Shown here: one piece after another, positions 10,313-19,015 of the stretch
Layout of the letters: every line of letters starts with the position of its first letter
Position numbering within the stretch: the stretch's first letter is position 1
Assembly (NCBI GenBank): GCA_016934935.1
Contig: JAFGRW010000041.1
Coordinates: 32,638 to 96,637, forward strand
Reading direction: 5' to 3'
DNA length: 64,000 nucleotides
Origin: Spirochaetota bacterium
GTDB lineage: Bacteria > Spirochaetota > UBA4802 > JAFGJZ01
Program-made: the position numbers and the translations under genes
Notes under the pieces: model-generated
Databases searched by the model: none
What the model was told of the DNA's origin: nothing
The model's input: only the letters and a program-made list of their open reading frames with translations

Positions 10313-10630
10313 ATGGAGCAGCATCAATACATTCAATTTCTTCTTGAAAACAAGGGTTCTAACTCCATTCAAAGAGTCGATACCAGACATGATTTTATTG
10401 AATTTGTGGGTACTCCCAAAAAACATCCAGTTGATAAAAACATTCTGGTTTTACTTACAAATCCCTTCGAAAAAAACAAACACTATTACGAGTTTTCTCT
10501 CGATAGCATATGTGATATTGAAGAATTAAACTCAGTTTCTGCTGACAATGGAGAAACTGCTTATCAGGTACGTATTTGGGTACACAAGGGCTCACTGGCA
10601 TTTAAAACCGAGCCATTTATTGTGACCTGA
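10313..10630 (+). CDS. Small conserved hypothetical protein (105 aa)
   Basis: A compact soluble protein of 105 residues with AGGAG before its ATG. Features visible are RVDTRHDFIEF, a KHPVDKN segment, YYEFSLDSI and a C-terminal beta-rich stretch (VRIWVHKGSLAF). I recall similar small proteins in other bacteria, sometimes labelled inorganic pyrophosphatase by automatic annotation, but none of the metal-binding aspartate motifs of true pyrophosphatases is present, so I do not accept that name. It stands between glnS and the DUF1848 gene, 27 bases before the latter. Function unknown. Confidence 0.7.
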   Translation: MEQHQYIQFLLENKGSNSIQRVDTRHDFIEFVGTPKKHPVDKNILVLLTNPFEKNKHYYEFSLDSICDIEELNSVSADNGETAYQVRIWVHKGSLAFKTEPFIVT

Positions 10631-10657
10631 TTTGAATAATTCTGATTATAGAAAATT

Positions 10658-11629
10658 ATGAAGAAATGGCCTCTTGGTTTTATAGGTGACGATCCTCAAA
10701 AATACCCGGCTCGCTCCCCTCTTATTATCTCTGCAAGTCGAGCCACAGATATTCCGGCTTTTTATGGAGATTGGCTTGTTAGCCAGTTTAAACAGGGATT
10801 CGTCAACTGGACAAACCCATACAACGGCAAACTAAGTCCTATTGACCTGCGAAACTGTCGCCTAATCATTTTCTGGACAAAAAATGCGGCACCTTTTCTC
10901 AAATATCTGTCGTATTTTGATTCAAAAGGAATAAACTACTATTTTTTGCACACCTTGAATAATTACGAAACAGAAGGTTACGAGCCTGGTGTACCTCCGC
11001 TAAATGAAAGAATTAGGACCTTCAAGATGTTATCCGACTTAATTGGCCCCGAAAAACTGATATGGCGTTTTGACCCTATTCTTTTATCAGATAAACTCAC
11101 ATTAAAAGAACTTTTGTCAAGAATCAGGCAATTGTCAAAAGAGCTTTCTCCCTGCACAAAAAGGCTAATTATAAGTTTTATTAAAATTGAACGATATAAA
11201 TCGGTAAAGCGCAATATTATAAAAACTCCTTTCCCAGTACGAGAACTTAATCACAATGAGAAAGTTTTCACTGCAAAATCAATACAGCATATATTCAGTA
11301 ACTCTCCGGGAAAACCTGTAAAAGTTCAAACATGTGGAACAGCTGAAGACTTCTCCTCGTTTGGAATTAATCATGGAAGCTGTATAGACTACAACCTGAT
11401 AACAGATCTATTTTATAATGACACCCGGCTTATGGATTTTCTAGAGTATACCCCATCACTATTTAATAATGATAATAAAATGCCATCCGCCTTCAAGGCG
11501 TCCGGTCAGCAGCCATTCTGCAACTGTCTGCAAAGTGCCGATATCGGTGCATATAACAGTTGTACTCACAAGTGCGTATACTGCTATGCAAATCACAATC
11601 CCCATATAATAAAAAAATCACTCGATTAA
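10658..11629 (+). CDS. DUF1848 family protein with C-terminal radical-SAM-like cysteine motif
   Basis: The 323-residue protein begins with the segments SASRATDIPAFYGDWL, NPYNGK and FWTKNAAPF, typical of the DUF1848 family. The C-terminus is unusually cysteine-rich: a CNC pair (288, 290) and then CTHKCVYCYAN, which is a CX3CX2C pattern (302, 306, 309) as used by radical SAM enzymes to hold a 4Fe-4S cluster. In standard radical SAM proteins this motif sits near the N-terminus; here it is at the end, so a circularly permuted layout is possible. The substrate is unknown. No strong ribosome binding site is seen before the ATG; translation may depend on coupling to the gene 27 bases upstream. Confidence 0.82.
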   Translation: MKKWPLGFIGDDPQKYPARSPLIISASRATDIPAFYGDWLVSQFKQGFVNWTNPYNGKLSPIDLRNCRLIIFWTKNAAPFLKYLSYFDSKGINYYFLHTLNNYETEGYEPGVPPLNERIRTFKMLSDLIGPEKLIWRFDPILLSDKLTLKELLSRIRQLSKELSPCTKRLIISFIKIERYKSVKRNIIKTPFPVRELNHNEKVFTAKSIQHIFSNSPGKPVKVQTCGTAEDFSSFGINHGSCIDYNLITDLFYNDTRLMDFLEYTPSLFNNDNKMPSAFKASGQQPFCNCLQSADIGAYNSCTHKCVYCYANHNPHIIKKSLD

Positions 11630-11709
11630 GCAAAAAGCATTTTTTTAGTTGCTACACACCCATTATTTGTTATAAATTGTGTAAAGCTGATTAGACAATG
11701 GAGTCACTT

Positions 11710-12234
11710 ATGGGGTTCAAAATTAAAGATACCATTCTTAAAGCCATAGGTTATATATTTGCAATTCCAGGTTTACTCGTATTCTTTATTGGTATCGCAA
11801 TGTACCTGGTATCTAAAGACTCAACTGAAGTTGAAGCTGGAGCCGGTTTAACCATATTTTCCATGGCTTTTGTTTTGCCCGGAATTTTCTTCCTTTACCG
11901 GGGATACAAGGCAACGAAAGAGGAGGAGATGGTCGAATCGCTTGCAATGATTATTCATGCAACTCGACGTATATCCATAGACAACATTGCAGAAAAGATG
12001 GGAGTTTCGGTACCAACTGCCCGCCGGTTCATGCTGATAGCTCTTAAGCAAAAATTGATCAACGGTTTTTTTGACCGGACAACAGGCGAATTTTTTACCG
12101 AAGAGGGAAAAACCGACACTTCTCCATTCAAGTTTTGTCCGCATTGCGGTTCTCCATTTAACAGAATGTTTTTACACGGCGAAACAATCAAGTGTCCTTC
12201 ATGCGGATCAGTTTTTTCAGGTAATAGTCAGTAA
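11710..12234 (+). CDS. Membrane protein with winged-helix-like and zinc-ribbon domains
   Basis: This 174-residue protein has two membrane helices (about 11-34 and 45-64). A helical region of winged-helix or PCI type follows (about 72-125; ISIDNIAEKMGVSVPTARRF reads as a helix-turn-helix), then a C-terminal zinc ribbon with CPHC and CPSC (Cys143, 146, 162, 165). An in-frame ATG at 11698 exists, but GGAG at 11700-11703 fits the ATG at 11710. Together the parts suggest a membrane-tethered nucleic-acid or protein-binding adaptor. It shares the ribbon-plus-membrane theme with the protein at 2744-4213. Function is not known. Confidence 0.75.
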   Translation: MGFKIKDTILKAIGYIFAIPGLLVFFIGIAMYLVSKDSTEVEAGAGLTIFSMAFVLPGIFFLYRGYKATKEEEMVESLAMIIHATRRISIDNIAEKMGVSVPTARRFMLIALKQKLINGFFDRTTGEFFTEEGKTDTSPFKFCPHCGSPFNRMFLHGETIKCPSCGSVFSGNSQ

Positions 12235-12264
12235 TTTCTTAATTTTTTTAATAAGGACTTTCTC

Positions 12265-13218
12265 ATGAACATGATATACAAGCCCGGTCTACTATTCAAA
12301 AACCCTCATATCAATACTATTTACGCCTCCAGGTTCCGTAAAGTCGATGACGTATATACATCTAAATTTCTTCTGGAGTTAGCAGACGGAGATTTTTTAA
12401 ATATCGATACTCGAATTGCCGGTTCCAGGCGAGCAATAGTAATTGTACATGGATTAGGAGGTCATTCTAAAAGAACCTACGTTATGGGTCTGGCCAAAAC
12501 ATTCATTAATCTTGGCTATGATATCTTTGGAGTAAACCTGAGAGGATGCGGTGGAGAAACCAACCGCCTGATTAAAACATACCATGCCGGCAAATATGAT
12601 GATGTTGACGAAATCGTAAAGCATATTAGTGCCAAATACAAATATCAAGATATTGGAATAGCTGGTTTTTCTCTGGGAGGAGTGATAACTTCCAGATACT
12701 TTATAGAAAGCGGCAGTTCTTCACTCGCTTCTTTTGGCATTGCAATTTCAGCTCCATTTGATCTGGCAACGACATCTGAACTGCTATCAAATTCCCGGTT
12801 TTACATGAGCTATTTCTTAAAAAAACTTAAACGGGAAATGCAAAAAAAAGCAGATATTTTTGATGAAATATCCATGGAAGATTACGATTCAATTAAGACC
12901 TTTGCTCAATACGATGACCGGTACACCGCTCCTCTTAACGGATTTCAATCAGCGGTTGATTACTGGAAAAAATCAAGTACTGCATCACGACTTGAAACAA
13001 TAAAAAAGCCCTTTCTAATTATCTCCTCTGAAGATGATCCGGTTTTAAGTAGAGAGAGTCTTCCATATGGAATCGATAAAAAAAACAGCTATATTAACGT
13101 TCAAATAACAAAATATGGCGGTCACACAGGTTTTCTTGATAGAACCGGAGTACCATGTTGGCATGAAAAATGTTCCGCACTTTTTACAAAAAAAATTGGG
13201 CTAACAACAAATAATTAG
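12265..13218 (+). CDS. Alpha/beta hydrolase, YheT-like
   Basis: An alpha/beta-hydrolase fold enzyme of 317 residues with the YheT/EMB8-type layout: the opening FKNPHINTIYASRFR, VHGLGGHSKRTY and NLRGCGGE. The nucleophile elbow is GFSLGG (Ser136), with a late aspartate in SEDDPVL and histidine in GGHTGFL completing the triad. Relatives act on lipids or small esters, and the substrate is unknown. AAGGA precedes the ATG. It follows the winged-helix/zinc-ribbon gene by 30 bases and precedes the DUF389 gene by 37, so these may be one transcript. Confidence 0.86.
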   Translation: MNMIYKPGLLFKNPHINTIYASRFRKVDDVYTSKFLLELADGDFLNIDTRIAGSRRAIVIVHGLGGHSKRTYVMGLAKTFINLGYDIFGVNLRGCGGETNRLIKTYHAGKYDDVDEIVKHISAKYKYQDIGIAGFSLGGVITSRYFIESGSSSLASFGIAISAPFDLATTSELLSNSRFYMSYFLKKLKREMQKKADIFDEISMEDYDSIKTFAQYDDRYTAPLNGFQSAVDYWKKSSTASRLETIKKPFLIISSEDDPVLSRESLPYGIDKKNSYINVQITKYGGHTGFLDRTGVPCWHEKCSALFTKKIGLTTNN

Positions 13219-13255
13219 TTTAGCTATTCCTTAAATTCACTTTGAGGTGATCAGT

Positions 13256-14542
13256 ATGAACGAAGATAAAAAAACAGACCAGCGTAAAAACCCTAAGGAT
13301 GCGGATACTGAAGGTAACGCTGCCTATATGGAATCAAAAATTGACGCTGAAGAATCAGAAGACGAAAGTCTTATTGCCTCATTTTCAAAAAAATTCAGCC
13401 TTGGTAAAAAAGCACTTCAAGAAAGAGCCGAGTCACTCAACAACGATTTTCAACAAGCAGTAGAACAAACGGATGAGACGATTAAACGCATTAATAAACA
13501 CTCCACTCTTCTAAGCATGATTACCCGACCGGCAGACTGGAAGAGTACTTATAGCGAATATAAAGCCCGTCGTAACAAAGAAAAAGAGGACCTTAACGTA
13601 TACGGAATTCTTTTCGAAGGTGCCTCACCTTCAATTGAATATTACATGTTAACCATTCTCTCCTGCGTTATTGCAACTACGGGGCTTATACAGGGCTCTA
13701 CCGCGGTAATAATTGGAGCAATGATAGTCGCACCACTTATGACTCCAATTCTCGCAAGTTCTCTGGGAGTTATTTGGGGAGATTTTAAATTAATGAGAAT
13801 GTCATTTTTCTCACTTGTCAAGGGAGCCATTCTTGCAATCCTGATATCATCAGCACTTGCTTACATAATACCGCTTTCATCATATTCGGATGAAATATTG
13901 GCACGCACAACTCCCTCACTGTTTGATATTCTTGTTGCTCTTGCATCCGGCTCTGTGGGCGCCTATGGATATGCAAATAAAAAAATCAACAATACACTTG
14001 TAGGTATAGCAATAGCCGTAGCTCTTATGCCGCCACTGTGCACTATTGGAATAGGTATCGGGACGTTAAACAGTCAGATAGCTATAGGAGCAACAGTTCT
14101 TTTTTTAATAAACTATGTTTCAATATCACTAGCAGGTGCAATAATCTTTATGGTTATGAAAATTCATCCAATAGCGGAAAAAGAAGGTGTTGTGATACGC
14201 CGTGCAACTTCACAGATTATTCTGTCTTTAATTGCATTATCAATCATTGCGGTTCCTATCGGATCATTTATGATAAACGGTTACCGTTTAACAAGTATTA
14301 AAAATGAACTCAGGGATTTTGTGAAAAAACAACCTGGCGAATTGGGGATCGCATCTATCAATTCTGAAATTTCGCAGTTGCAATACACAAAACTTCGGTA
14401 CACATATAAGGTCGAGGTTATGATCACTGCCGCATCTGAACCTGACTATGAGGCCTTCGAAAAATTCATAGATAAAATATATAAAACAGATATTGTTGAC
14501 AATATTAACATCAGTTTTGTACCGGCAATAAAATTACATTGA
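13256..14542 (+). CDS. DUF389 family multi-pass membrane protein
   Basis: The protein has an unusually acidic, soluble N-terminal extension (about 1-125) followed by the DUF389 core. Characteristic segments are NVYGILFEGASPSIEYYMLTI, GAMIVAPLMTPIL and VGIAIAVALMPPLCTIGIG. About six or seven membrane helices run from about 130 to 355, and the last 75 residues form a soluble tail. The family is widespread and of unproved function; some members are annotated as hydrophobic or transporter-like proteins. A GTG at 13247 is in frame, but GAGGTGATC fits the ATG at 13256, giving 428 residues. Confidence 0.85.
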   Translation: MNEDKKTDQRKNPKDADTEGNAAYMESKIDAEESEDESLIASFSKKFSLGKKALQERAESLNNDFQQAVEQTDETIKRINKHSTLLSMITRPADWKSTYSEYKARRNKEKEDLNVYGILFEGASPSIEYYMLTILSCVIATTGLIQGSTAVIIGAMIVAPLMTPILASSLGVIWGDFKLMRMSFFSLVKGAILAILISSALAYIIPLSSYSDEILARTTPSLFDILVALASGSVGAYGYANKKINNTLVGIAIAVALMPPLCTIGIGIGTLNSQIAIGATVLFLINYVSISLAGAIIFMVMKIHPIAEKEGVVIRRATSQIILSLIALSIIAVPIGSFMINGYRLTSIKNELRDFVKKQPGELGIASINSEISQLQYTKLRYTYKVEVMITAASEPDYEAFEKFIDKIYKTDIVDNINISFVPAIKLH

Positions 14543-14597
14543 AGAGACTGATTAAATTGCTTGAATTAAATTCTTAGAAATAAGAAAAGGAGTGGTA

Positions 14598-15158
14598 ATG
14601 AAACAAAACAAAAAAAACAGATTAAACAGTCCGGAACGTTTTGAGTGGATTCCCCCCCTTGACATTTGCGAGCTTCTAAACATTAAAGAAGGAATGCGGC
14701 TTTTAGATACCGGCGCAGGAACAGGCTACTTTGCAAAAATGCTGCTTGATACAATACCAAATCTCACTATCGAATGCCTTGACACCGATCCTGCCATGGT
14801 AGAAGAGATAAGAAGCATTACACCCGCAAGCGGATCAATCAGAGCTCAACTGACAGACGGCAACCACTACCCACTTGAGGACAGCAGTATCGATGCTGCA
14901 TATTCAATAGCTCTCTTTCATGAACTTAAAGACTTTAATACATTCACGAGCGAACACAAAAGGGTATTAAAACCAGGCGCCCCCCTTCTAATCATAGACT
15001 GGGAAAAAATATTGGAGTCAACAACTCGTGGCCCTTCTTTAGAATATCGAATTGATACGGAAGATGTTACCGATGTTTTGGAAAAATCAGAATTTAAAAA
15101 CATCAGCATACACCGAAACTTTGTGTATCATTTCGCTGTACGCTGCGAAAACATATAA
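14598..15158 (+). CDS. Class I SAM-dependent methyltransferase
   Basis: A 186-residue Rossmann-type methyltransferase. Motif I is LLDTGAGTGYFAKML; an acidic residue for ribose binding lies in ECLDTDPAMV; AAYSIALFHELKDF and the post-motif KPGAPLLIIDWEK follow the methyltransferase-11 pattern. The substrate is unknown. A GTG at 14592 is in frame, but AAGGAG at 14587-14592 is correctly spaced from the ATG at 14598. The gene ends 24 bases from the convergent lspA. Confidence 0.87.
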   Translation: MKQNKKNRLNSPERFEWIPPLDICELLNIKEGMRLLDTGAGTGYFAKMLLDTIPNLTIECLDTDPAMVEEIRSITPASGSIRAQLTDGNHYPLEDSSIDAAYSIALFHELKDFNTFTSEHKRVLKPGAPLLIIDWEKILESTTRGPSLEYRIDTEDVTDVLEKSEFKNISIHRNFVYHFAVRCENI

Positions 15159-15182
15159 AACTAAAAAAACGAAGACATCCCG

Positions 15183-15728
15183 TTATTGATCATAATCACC
15201 ATCATCTGATTGTTGATCAACAGCTTCGTGTTTTGGTTTAAAAATAATCTTGTACTCGTAAAGAACAAACGCCAGAACACCAAAAGTAATGGATAAATCA
15301 GCAACATTAAGAATCCCCGTTCTCAGATTGGCAATACCGAAGTTCATAAAATCTACTACTGAAAAGTCATAAATAAGCCTATCATAAATATTACCGAATC
15401 CACCGGCAATAATTGTGGTTATTATAGTAACCCTTATTTTATCTTTTTCAGTAAGCAAAACGTAGGCAATACCTAAAGCACATACAACAAGCGGTATTCC
15501 CAGCAGCAGAATATATTTAAATACACCATGCCAGTCGGCTCCCATACTTAAAAAAGCTCCACTGTTTTCGGCATATTTAAGTACAAAAGTATTATAAAAA
15601 TAATGGTGTGACGGTCCGTCCTTTAGAAACTGCACTGCAAAAACCTTTGTTATTCGATCAAAAAAAAGATTGATAATCAATACAGCCGAAACCATTGAAA
15701 TGTTTTTTTTTAAATTTGTCAGATTCAT
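15183..15728 (-). CDS. lspA: Lipoprotein signal peptidase (signal peptidase II)
   Basis: LspA is an inner-membrane aspartic protease that removes signal peptides from prolipoproteins. Four membrane segments are visible. Conserved blocks are DRITK, YAENSGAF, GNIYDRL followed by VVDFMNF (catalytic Asp126), and GILNVADLSI (catalytic Asp144). I place the start at the ATG at 15728 because the open frame further upstream begins with TTG at 15755 and lacks a ribosome binding site; an ATG at 15737 is an alternative. The C-terminal tail is acidic. Its substrates would include the lipoproteins at 19016-20386 and 32208-33257. Confidence 0.93.
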   Translation of the reverse strand: MNLTNLKKNISMVSAVLIINLFFDRITKVFAVQFLKDGPSHHYFYNTFVLKYAENSGAFLSMGADWHGVFKYILLLGIPLVVCALGIAYVLLTEKDKIRVTIITTIIAGGFGNIYDRLIYDFSVVDFMNFGIANLRTGILNVADLSITFGVLAFVLYEYKIIFKPKHEAVDQQSDDGDYDQ

Positions 15729-15767
15729 TAATCGCATCCGTTTTTTATTTTTCAAATCACGTTAAAA

Positions 15768-16571
15768 TCAAGCCATCAACAAAAGACTTAAAGCCATAAC
15801 TCCCATTCCGGTAATCAACCCGCCTATCGCTATATGGTGCTCACCATACTCTTCTGCGGTTGGCAAAAGCTCATCAAAAGAGATATAAACCATAATTCCT
15901 GCAACTGCACCAAAGACCACACCCATAGCCGCGTCGTTAAAAAACCGGCGCAAAATAAAATAACCAACTAATGCACCTACCGGTTCTGCAAGACCCGATA
16001 AAAACGAAAGCGTAAAAGCTTTTTTACGGTTTTTTGTCGCAAACAGGATCGGCACCGAAACAGCAACCCCTTCCGGAATATTGTGTATCGCTATAGCAAC
16101 AGCTATACTTATACCTAAGGCCGGATCAGCTATTGCGGCCATAAAAGTTGCCAAACCCTCGGGAAAGTTATGTATTGCAATTGCAAGAGCCGAAAACATT
16201 CCCATGCGTAACAGCTTTTTGTCTTCACCGTCCACAACACCATGCTTAACACTTTTCAGCTCATGCGGGTTCTCATAAGAGGGTATCAGCTTGTCAATGA
16301 CGGCAATAACTGCAATTCCTCCAAAAAAAGAGGCGACAGTTGCCCAATGCCCCAGACGTTCACCATAAAAAGCAGTTAATGACTCCCGTGATTTAACAAA
16401 AATCTCTATCAAAGAGACATAGATCATTACTCCAGCCGAAAATCCCAGACTCAATGCCAGAAAACGAGGCTTGAATTCCTTAGAGAAAAGAGCCATAAGG
16501 CTGCCAACACCGGTAGAGAGACCTGCAAAAAGAGTCAATCCCAGGGCAAACCAGAAATTATTATCAATCAT
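15768..16571 (-). CDS. zupT: ZIP family divalent metal transporter (ZupT-like)
   Basis: A 267-residue inner-membrane transporter for zinc and possibly iron or manganese. It has the ZIP signatures IHNFPEG and IHNIPEG in adjacent helices, forming the metal site, and a short histidine-poor loop after helix 3. About eight membrane segments are visible, with SFDELLP in the penultimate region, all as in ZupT. GGAG lies eight bases before the ATG. It is encoded 63 bases downstream of vanW on the same strand and 39 bases upstream of lspA, so it is probably part of the long leftward run. Confidence 0.9.
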   Translation of the reverse strand: MIDNNFWFALGLTLFAGLSTGVGSLMALFSKEFKPRFLALSLGFSAGVMIYVSLIEIFVKSRESLTAFYGERLGHWATVASFFGGIAVIAVIDKLIPSYENPHELKSVKHGVVDGEDKKLLRMGMFSALAIAIHNFPEGLATFMAAIADPALGISIAVAIAIHNIPEGVAVSVPILFATKNRKKAFTLSFLSGLAEPVGALVGYFILRRFFNDAAMGVVFGAVAGIMVYISFDELLPTAEEYGEHHIAIGGLITGMGVMALSLLLMA

Positions 16572-16634
16572 CTAAATTTCTCCATTACAGAAGCATTATC
16601 CGTAAATACAATCATCATCAATACCTCTTCAGGA

Positions 16635-17438
16635 TTAATGTTTCTCCAGAAAAGGCTCATACATCATTATAGCATGATTCTGAGTAACTTCGTAATCATC
16701 TAATTGCCGGCCGTTAACGTCAAACTCTTTTCGAAAAATACGGTTATGCCTTACATACCCGCCCCAAAGTTCATGTGTAATACAATGTTCTTTCTGATAA
16801 ACCATATAGCTTATTAATAGTGGCTTATCCGAATTAACCATTCCATAGAGTCTTCCGTTCATGATTTTCAAACGTAGTTGAAAGCAATTTTCTGTATCAT
16901 TATAAAGCTGCAAATCCCTGTAAGGATACACGCAGGTTGCACCGCTTCCAAACGGCTGAGTTCTATTGCTATCCGGAAAAACATCATAACTATGCCGGTA
17001 ACGCTCTACAACTTTAAGCGGTGTATGCAGACTTATCCAGTAAATAAGATTTGAAAGCTGACAAAGCCCACCCCCGGTACTCGATGTTAAATTACCATAA
17101 AACAGTACCAGGCCGGGCAAATACCCCTTGCGTGCGGAGGGCTTTCCAATTAGCCGCCAATAAGAAAACTTTTGTCCGGGTCCTATGACCATACCGTCAA
17201 GATTCTTTATAGCAATGCGCAGATTCTGTTCCTTGTTCTTTTGCAATTCAGGGTTAACCCCGGCAAGCTCACGATAGACCGGGGTCGAATGTTCAAAGAC
17301 AACATAAGGCATATCTGTAAAATCTTTTCTTTTAGCAAAAAATCTGTGTTCAATTATCCAACTAATATACCTTCTTGCAGTATAATAAAATTTTCCAATA
17401 GATATCCGCAAACGACTTCTTTTCACTGGGCGCATCAT
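16635..17438 (-). CDS. vanW: VanW family protein
   Basis: This 267-residue protein carries the VanW signature: NLRIAIKNLDGMVIGPGQKFSY, GYLPGL, GGGLCQLSNLIYW and a histidine/tyrosine-rich ERYRHSYDVFPDS. VanW accompanies some vancomycin-resistance clusters but is common outside them, and its biochemical role is unsettled. No vanHAX-type genes are nearby, so resistance should not be inferred. Its ATG overlaps the TGA of the upstream membrane protein gene (bases 17435-17438), an arrangement for translational coupling. Confidence 0.88.
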   Translation of the reverse strand: MMRPVKRSRLRISIGKFYYTARRYISWIIEHRFFAKRKDFTDMPYVVFEHSTPVYRELAGVNPELQKNKEQNLRIAIKNLDGMVIGPGQKFSYWRLIGKPSARKGYLPGLVLFYGNLTSSTGGGLCQLSNLIYWISLHTPLKVVERYRHSYDVFPDSNRTQPFGSGATCVYPYRDLQLYNDTENCFQLRLKIMNGRLYGMVNSDKPLLISYMVYQKEHCITHELWGGYVRHNRIFRKEFDVNGRQLDDYEVTQNHAIMMYEPFLEKH

Positions 17439-18997
17439 CTTTTTTTACCGCGCATAAGATAATCTGGGCGAACTTTAAGAGGATTACGCCAATTATTAAT
17501 TTTTTCAAATGCAGCCGGATCATCCTGTTTTAAACGATCACAAAAAATTTTAAAAACATCTTCTTCAATACAAGTATAACTCCCTTGCAAAAGAAATACT
17601 TTCGCAAGCTCCTCATCGACAAGATACTTCTTATAAAGTTCCGGCTCTACACCATAAACCAGGCGAAGAACCCGCGCGCCCTCATATTTTAAACCTGGAG
17701 CCCATGGTAACGCATCGAGACCAGTTTCATATGTGAATATTTCCGCCAGAGCCTTGTGCATAATGAAAAGGTGATAGTCATTTTTAGTGACACCCAAACG
17801 TTTTATTAATTTTAGCGACATCCCATGATATTTTTCATAGGGGGGATCATATTTTTTGTAATCATAATTTACAACAAGGAATATTGATAGAGTCATCATC
17901 ACGATAAAAAGAACCGGCAGAAATAATTGTGAGTCGAAATGCATATCCACAAAGAAAATCAAACAAGCTAGAGGCAAAAAAAGTTGTGCTCCCAGATAAA
18001 AACGGTAACCAATTCCCGATGGATCAAAATTATAAAAGGGAAAAACTCCCAAACCAATAATCACAAAAATTCCAGCAAAATAGAGAACTTTATGTTTCTC
18101 TCTTTTTATCAAAGATCTCATATAACTGATTATAAACAAAACAGAGCATAAATAGTAAACCCAAAGCTCTACACTCCATAGAACACCAGCTCGCTTATAA
18201 GAAATAATATTTAAAAATTCAAATACCGTAAAAACAAATCGGCTATTAAAAGCACCGGAGAAACGTTCAAGATCATAAAAATGAAGTGTTCCGGGAAATG
18301 CTAATGAAACAGCAATTAGCACTATTATAAAAAAAGCTGAAGAGATAAAAAGATAAGGTATATGCTGCACTCTTTTCAGCAATAGAGTAAAACCTAAAAC
18401 AAAAAGAGTAATAGCGGCAATTCCACCGCTGTATCGGTGAGTCACAAACGTACACAGAAAGAGTAAACTGCAAAAAACAGCATTATAAACATCAGTTTTC
18501 TTAAATTGCTTTTCTCTCGCGGATTTATAAACATCAGGGAAGAAACAGAGCATTGTCAGCAAAAAAGCAAAACCCAACATGTTTTTTGGAAATTGTGTAA
18601 TAAAATAGATGGACGATACACTGACTGCAGAGATTACACTGATAATAAGAGCATTTATACAAACTGAAAAATCACTCTTCTCTGATTTTTCAGTTTTGGT
18701 TTCTTTAATAATTTTAAATGATAACAGATAAACTGCTGTTACAAAAAAGGCCCTGATTATCGCCGAAGCGATTTTATATGACAGAATGTAATCTTTAATA
18801 ATGTATTGAATTGCAACGAGAAGGACATATACAAGGGAATGGTCCTCTGAATGCATTGCGCCTTCGGTAAACCAGGACTTGACTTGAACTATATAATAAT
18901 AGCCGTCCCAACCATTCGCATAGGGACTCTTGCAAAGAAGAACCATCGTCGCAATAAATGTTGCGATAAAAATAATCAGAGCAATGACACGTTTCAA
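17435..18997 (-). CDS. Multi-pass membrane protein, GT-C glycosyltransferase-like
   Basis: This 520-residue protein has about eleven membrane helices, an N-terminal periplasmic loop with SPYANGWDGYYYIVQ and a soluble C-terminal tail of roughly 120 residues. This is the layout of GT-C glycosyltransferases (GT39/ArnT-like), which use lipid-linked sugars. The aspartate in GWDGYY sits where such enzymes keep a catalytic acid. The match is by shape, so glycosyltransferase is an inference. The start is a TTG at 18997 with AGGA six bases before it. The stop codon overlaps the vanW start, tying the two genes together. Confidence 0.7.
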   Translation of the reverse strand: MKRVIALIIFIATFIATMVLLCKSPYANGWDGYYYIVQVKSWFTEGAMHSEDHSLVYVLLVAIQYIIKDYILSYKIASAIIRAFFVTAVYLLSFKIIKETKTEKSEKSDFSVCINALIISVISAVSVSSIYFITQFPKNMLGFAFLLTMLCFFPDVYKSAREKQFKKTDVYNAVFCSLLFLCTFVTHRYSGGIAAITLFVLGFTLLLKRVQHIPYLFISSAFFIIVLIAVSLAFPGTLHFYDLERFSGAFNSRFVFTVFEFLNIISYKRAGVLWSVELWVYYLCSVLFIISYMRSLIKREKHKVLYFAGIFVIIGLGVFPFYNFDPSGIGYRFYLGAQLFLPLACLIFFVDMHFDSQLFLPVLFIVMMTLSIFLVVNYDYKKYDPPYEKYHGMSLKLIKRLGVTKNDYHLFIMHKALAEIFTYETGLDALPWAPGLKYEGARVLRLVYGVEPELYKKYLVDEELAKVFLLQGSYTCIEEDVFKIFCDRLKQDDPAAFEKINNWRNPLKVRPDYLMRGKKR

Positions 18998-19015
18998 ATC
19001 AAATCCTGTTTTGAT

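Noticed and set aside
10313..10630. Small protein as inorganic pyrophosphatase
   Set aside because: The protein is too short and lacks the aspartate motifs of either pyrophosphatase family.
16635..17438. VanW taken as a sign of vancomycin resistance
   Set aside because: No vanH, vanA/B or vanX gene and no vanRS pair adjoins it; VanW proteins are common outside resistance clusters.
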